Positions 61,871 through 64,000 of a DNA stretch of 64,000 nucleotides are shown here, piece after piece; position 1 is the first letter of the stretch, and each line of letters starts with the position of its first letter. A model generated the notes under the pieces. The model was not told where the DNA came from. It ran no database searches and worked only from the letters and a program-made list of their open reading frames with translations. Both the position numbers and the translations under genes were made by a program. The stretch is taken from positions 37,754-101,753 of the forward strand of contig NZ_CALIAV010000023.1 in assembly GCF_938045625.1 (NCBI RefSeq), read 5' to 3'. This stretch comes from an uncultured Campylobacter sp. (lineage in GTDB: Bacteria; Campylobacterota; Campylobacteria; Campylobacterales; Campylobacteraceae).

Positions 61871-63999
61871 TTTGTATCTTGTCCATTTACTGCATAGATA
61901 CCAACATTTTTTGTAGCACCACTATCAGATGTTATTTGTCCACCTTTATTTTCTATTTTTTCTGCATTTATTAAGTACATTCCTGTTGAAACATCTCCTA
62001 AACTTATATTAGAATTTGAAGTTGTTTCTATTTCTAATTTATTTGGATCTGGACTAGCAGGAGCTCCATCATATTTTCTTGTATCTTTATCATAGAAACC
62101 ATAAATTCCTATTGAATTTTTTCCAACCTTAATAGTTCCATCATTTTGACCTCTAGCAGAATTTATAAACATTGCTGTTGACTTTTCAGCAGCTGAAAAA
62201 TCAATAGTTCCATGATTTACTGCTTCAAAATTTCCTTCTACCCAAGTCATAGTAGGGTTTTTAATTCCTTCTGCCATAAGTCCAATATTTTCTTTAGCTG
62301 CAATACTTCCATCATTCACAGAAGTAACTATTTTTCCAGTAGCAATAGAAGTTTCACCATCAATAACATGAGCTAAAACCATTTTAGGTTTTAAATTCTT
62401 ATTTGCATTAATATAGACTCCTCCTTCTTCAGAACGAACTTCTTCTGCTGAGTTTCCATTGTTATTGAAAGTCCAGTTATCTATATTAACTGTTGAACCT
62501 TTTTTAGCATAGACTCCTACTCCTTGAATATTTGAGCCTATTAATTCTATTGTTGCATTTCCACCATCAAATGTTGTTCCTTCAGAAGCAATAGCCACAA
62601 CTCCTTTTGTTCCCTTTAATTTAATAGTATTAGTACCTAAAGTAACTTTTCCTCCTGTTGCTCCAACCTTTTTAGTTATAAATATTCCTGTTCCAGCTGT
62701 TGTACCATCACCAATTTCCATATTTCCAGTATAATGAATATTGCTGTCTTTATCAGCAAATATTCCTACTCCACTTTTTCCAGCTGTGATAGGAGTTGTT
62801 ATATTATAAGGAGTTCCAGCTGTTCCTTGTGCATCTGCATAAACACCTATTGCATATTTAGCTTTATCACTTGGATTAGATTTTGGTACTGTATTTCCAA
62901 CTGTAATTCCCTTTGTATAAGATTGAATATCTGTTTCTCCCTTTAGTAATAATCCTATTATTCCATCTCCAGTTCCTTGAGCTGTGTAATCTAATTTTGA
63001 AGTAGTATTATCTATTGTAGCCTTATCTCCTGTTACTCCTTGTAAATATACTCCAACTCCATATCCTGTAATTTTTCCAATATCAGCTCCAGCTAAGGCA
63101 CTATCTTTACCATTTACATAATAAGCAACTCTATTTTGATTTGCTGTTCCTAAATTAATTTTAGCTCCAGCTGTATCAGCAACTTTTCCTCCTTCTGAAA
63201 TATATACAGCTGAAGAACCATTAGAATCAGTTGAATCTTTTAAAGTAATTGTTCCAACTTTTGAAATAGTAGCTTTAGGTGCATAAATTCCTGCTGATTC
63301 CTTAGAATTAATATTAATATCTCCTGTATTTTCTAAATCTACATCAGTTATATTTGAAGCATCATTTTTTGCATACATCCCTACTGATTTTTTTGTATTT
63401 ATATTAATATCTTTTTCATTTTTTACATTAGCATTTTTTCCAGCTTCTGCTTGTGCAAACATACCTATTAATGATTCATGCAATGTTGAGCCATCAGCTT
63501 TACCTAAATTAATAGTCCCAGCATTTTTAGCACTATCAGTAGTCCCATTATTTTTTGCAAATATTCCAACTGTTTCTTTGTCCTCTAAAGATATTACTCC
63601 TGTTGTTTTGTTTTCTCCTATACCAGTTTCAGAAACAAATATACCTACTCCCTTTTCTGCTAAAATATCAATATTTTTATTATTTTCAGCCTTTCCATGA
63701 TTTTGAGCAAGCATTCCCAAAGATTTTATTCCTGTTGATGTAGCAACAATCCCTGCATTATTAATAGCAGTAGATATATTACCACTTGCATCTTTTCCAT
63801 CTGCCAACATTCCTATTCCATCTTCTTCCTTTAAATTTATAGTACCAGAACTTGTGTTATTTTCAATATTAGAACCTTCTTTTGCTAATATCCCTACTGA
63901 TGATTTACTATTTACATTAATATTTTTTTCATTAATTCCTGTTGTTCTTTTATTAGCTAATATTCCAATATTATCTTTATTTGTTGCACTAGAATTCAA
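61810..63999 (-). CDS. Fusobacterium-type autotransporter passenger, truncated at both ends
   Basis: 729 codons open from the window edge (no real start inside; the first codon TTG is accidental) to a stop at 61810. The chain is a repeating beta-helix with motifs such as VGIFAKNNGT, GVGVYAKKGSTV, SVGMYAKND, SIGIYGFYDKD and GMLADGK, the pattern of large fusobacterial type V autotransporter adhesins. Gly, Asn, Thr, Lys and Ile dominate; no Cys. The C-terminal beta-barrel that would export the passenger is missing. Strong A+T richness and codon use differ from all other genes here. Either a chimeric contig or recent transfer. Confidence 0.75.
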   Translation of the reverse strand: MNSSATNKDNIGILANKRTTGINEKNINVNSKSSVGILAKEGSNIENNTSSGTINLKEEDGIGMLADGKDASGNISTAINNAGIVATSTGIKSLGMLAQNHGKAENNKNIDILAEKGVGIFVSETGIGENKTTGVISLEDKETVGIFAKNNGTTDSAKNAGTINLGKADGSTLHESLIGMFAQAEAGKNANVKNEKDININTKKSVGMYAKNDASNITDVDLENTGDININSKESAGIYAPKATISKVGTITLKDSTDSNGSSAVYISEGGKVADTAGAKINLGTANQNRVAYYVNGKDSALAGADIGKITGYGVGVYLQGVTGDKATIDNTTSKLDYTAQGTGDGIIGLLLKGETDIQSYTKGITVGNTVPKSNPSDKAKYAIGVYADAQGTAGTPYNITTPITAGKSGVGIFADKDSNIHYTGNMEIGDGTTAGTGIFITKKVGATGGKVTLGTNTIKLKGTKGVVAIASEGTTFDGGNATIELIGSNIQGVGVYAKKGSTVNIDNWTFNNNGNSAEEVRSEEGGVYINANKNLKPKMVLAHVIDGETSIATGKIVTSVNDGSIAAKENIGLMAEGIKNPTMTWVEGNFEAVNHGTIDFSAAEKSTAMFINSARGQNDGTIKVGKNSIGIYGFYDKDTRKYDGAPASPDPNKLEIETTSNSNISLGDVSTGMYLINAEKIENKGGQITSDSGATKNVGIYAVNGQDTKVLANNKILNIPHVYLKNKI

Positions 64000-64000
64000 A

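Noticed and set aside
1..64000. CRISPR arrays, tRNA or rRNA genes
   Set aside because: No direct-repeat spacing, cloverleaf or rRNA-like stretch was found by reading; small RNAs cannot be excluded.

Overview
The window reads as a chromosome segment of an epsilonproteobacterium (Campylobacterota), most likely a Campylobacter of the oral showae/rectus/curvus type. The evidence is the gene order and protein families: tgt, aroB, mscS, mtaB and an FtsH-like gene in one block; metNI with three tandem metQ copies; hydABCDE-hypF-nikR-hypBCDEA; icd-mdh with oorDABC; and an S-layer protein with a Campylobacter fetus SapA-like N-terminus. Species is inferred, since no rRNA is present. I saw no tRNA, rRNA or CRISPR array.

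Layout. 1-10079: the 3' part of a CorA-like transporter and tgt (minus), then a plus-strand run: TrkA-like protein, aroB, mscS, mtaB, an FtsH-like AAA+ protein without its zinc-protease motif, mog and a membrane protein. 10329-19925 (minus): dedA, three metQ paralogues, metI, metN, ddh, an unlisted 47-residue membrane protein and valS. 20056-27389 (minus): a bacterial alpha-2-macroglobulin and its usual partner pbpC. 27491-29448: fumC and a small coiled-coil protein. 29769-45326: a complete [NiFe] uptake hydrogenase set (structural genes, maturation genes, nikR), interrupted at 38330-41325 by a frameshifted nhaA and two membrane proteins. 45462-46990: one hypothetical gene and decayed pseudogenes. 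46994-50435: divergent AsmA-like and mltG genes whose 5' ends overlap. 50500-58072: icd, mdh, a lipoprotein, oorDABC and flavodoxin. 58268-61799: a SapA-like S-layer gene split by one frameshift. 61810-63999: AT-rich sequence coding a Fusobacterium-type autotransporter passenger, cut at both ends.

How the genes work together. HydABC oxidises H2 and passes electrons through cytochrome b to the quinone pool; HypA-F, HydD and probably HydE build the NiFe centre; NikR senses nickel. Icd, Mdh, FumC and OorDABC are citric-acid-cycle steps, and flavodoxin is a plausible electron acceptor for Oor. MetNIQ imports methionine. Alpha-2-macroglobulin and PbpC form a periplasmic defence/repair pair.

Most notable: (1) the abrupt change from Campylobacter to Fusobacterium-like sequence just upstream of the S-layer start codon, either a chimeric assembly or a transfer; (2) in-frame inserts rich in AAATTT words in ValS, HydD and HypE, two of them carrying perfect inverted repeats and resembling hairpins between genes, which suggests a protein-coding palindromic element; (3) a pseudo-protease FtsH; (4) a Met-containing leader peptide plus strong hairpin before metQ; (5) frameshifts in nhaA and the S-layer gene.
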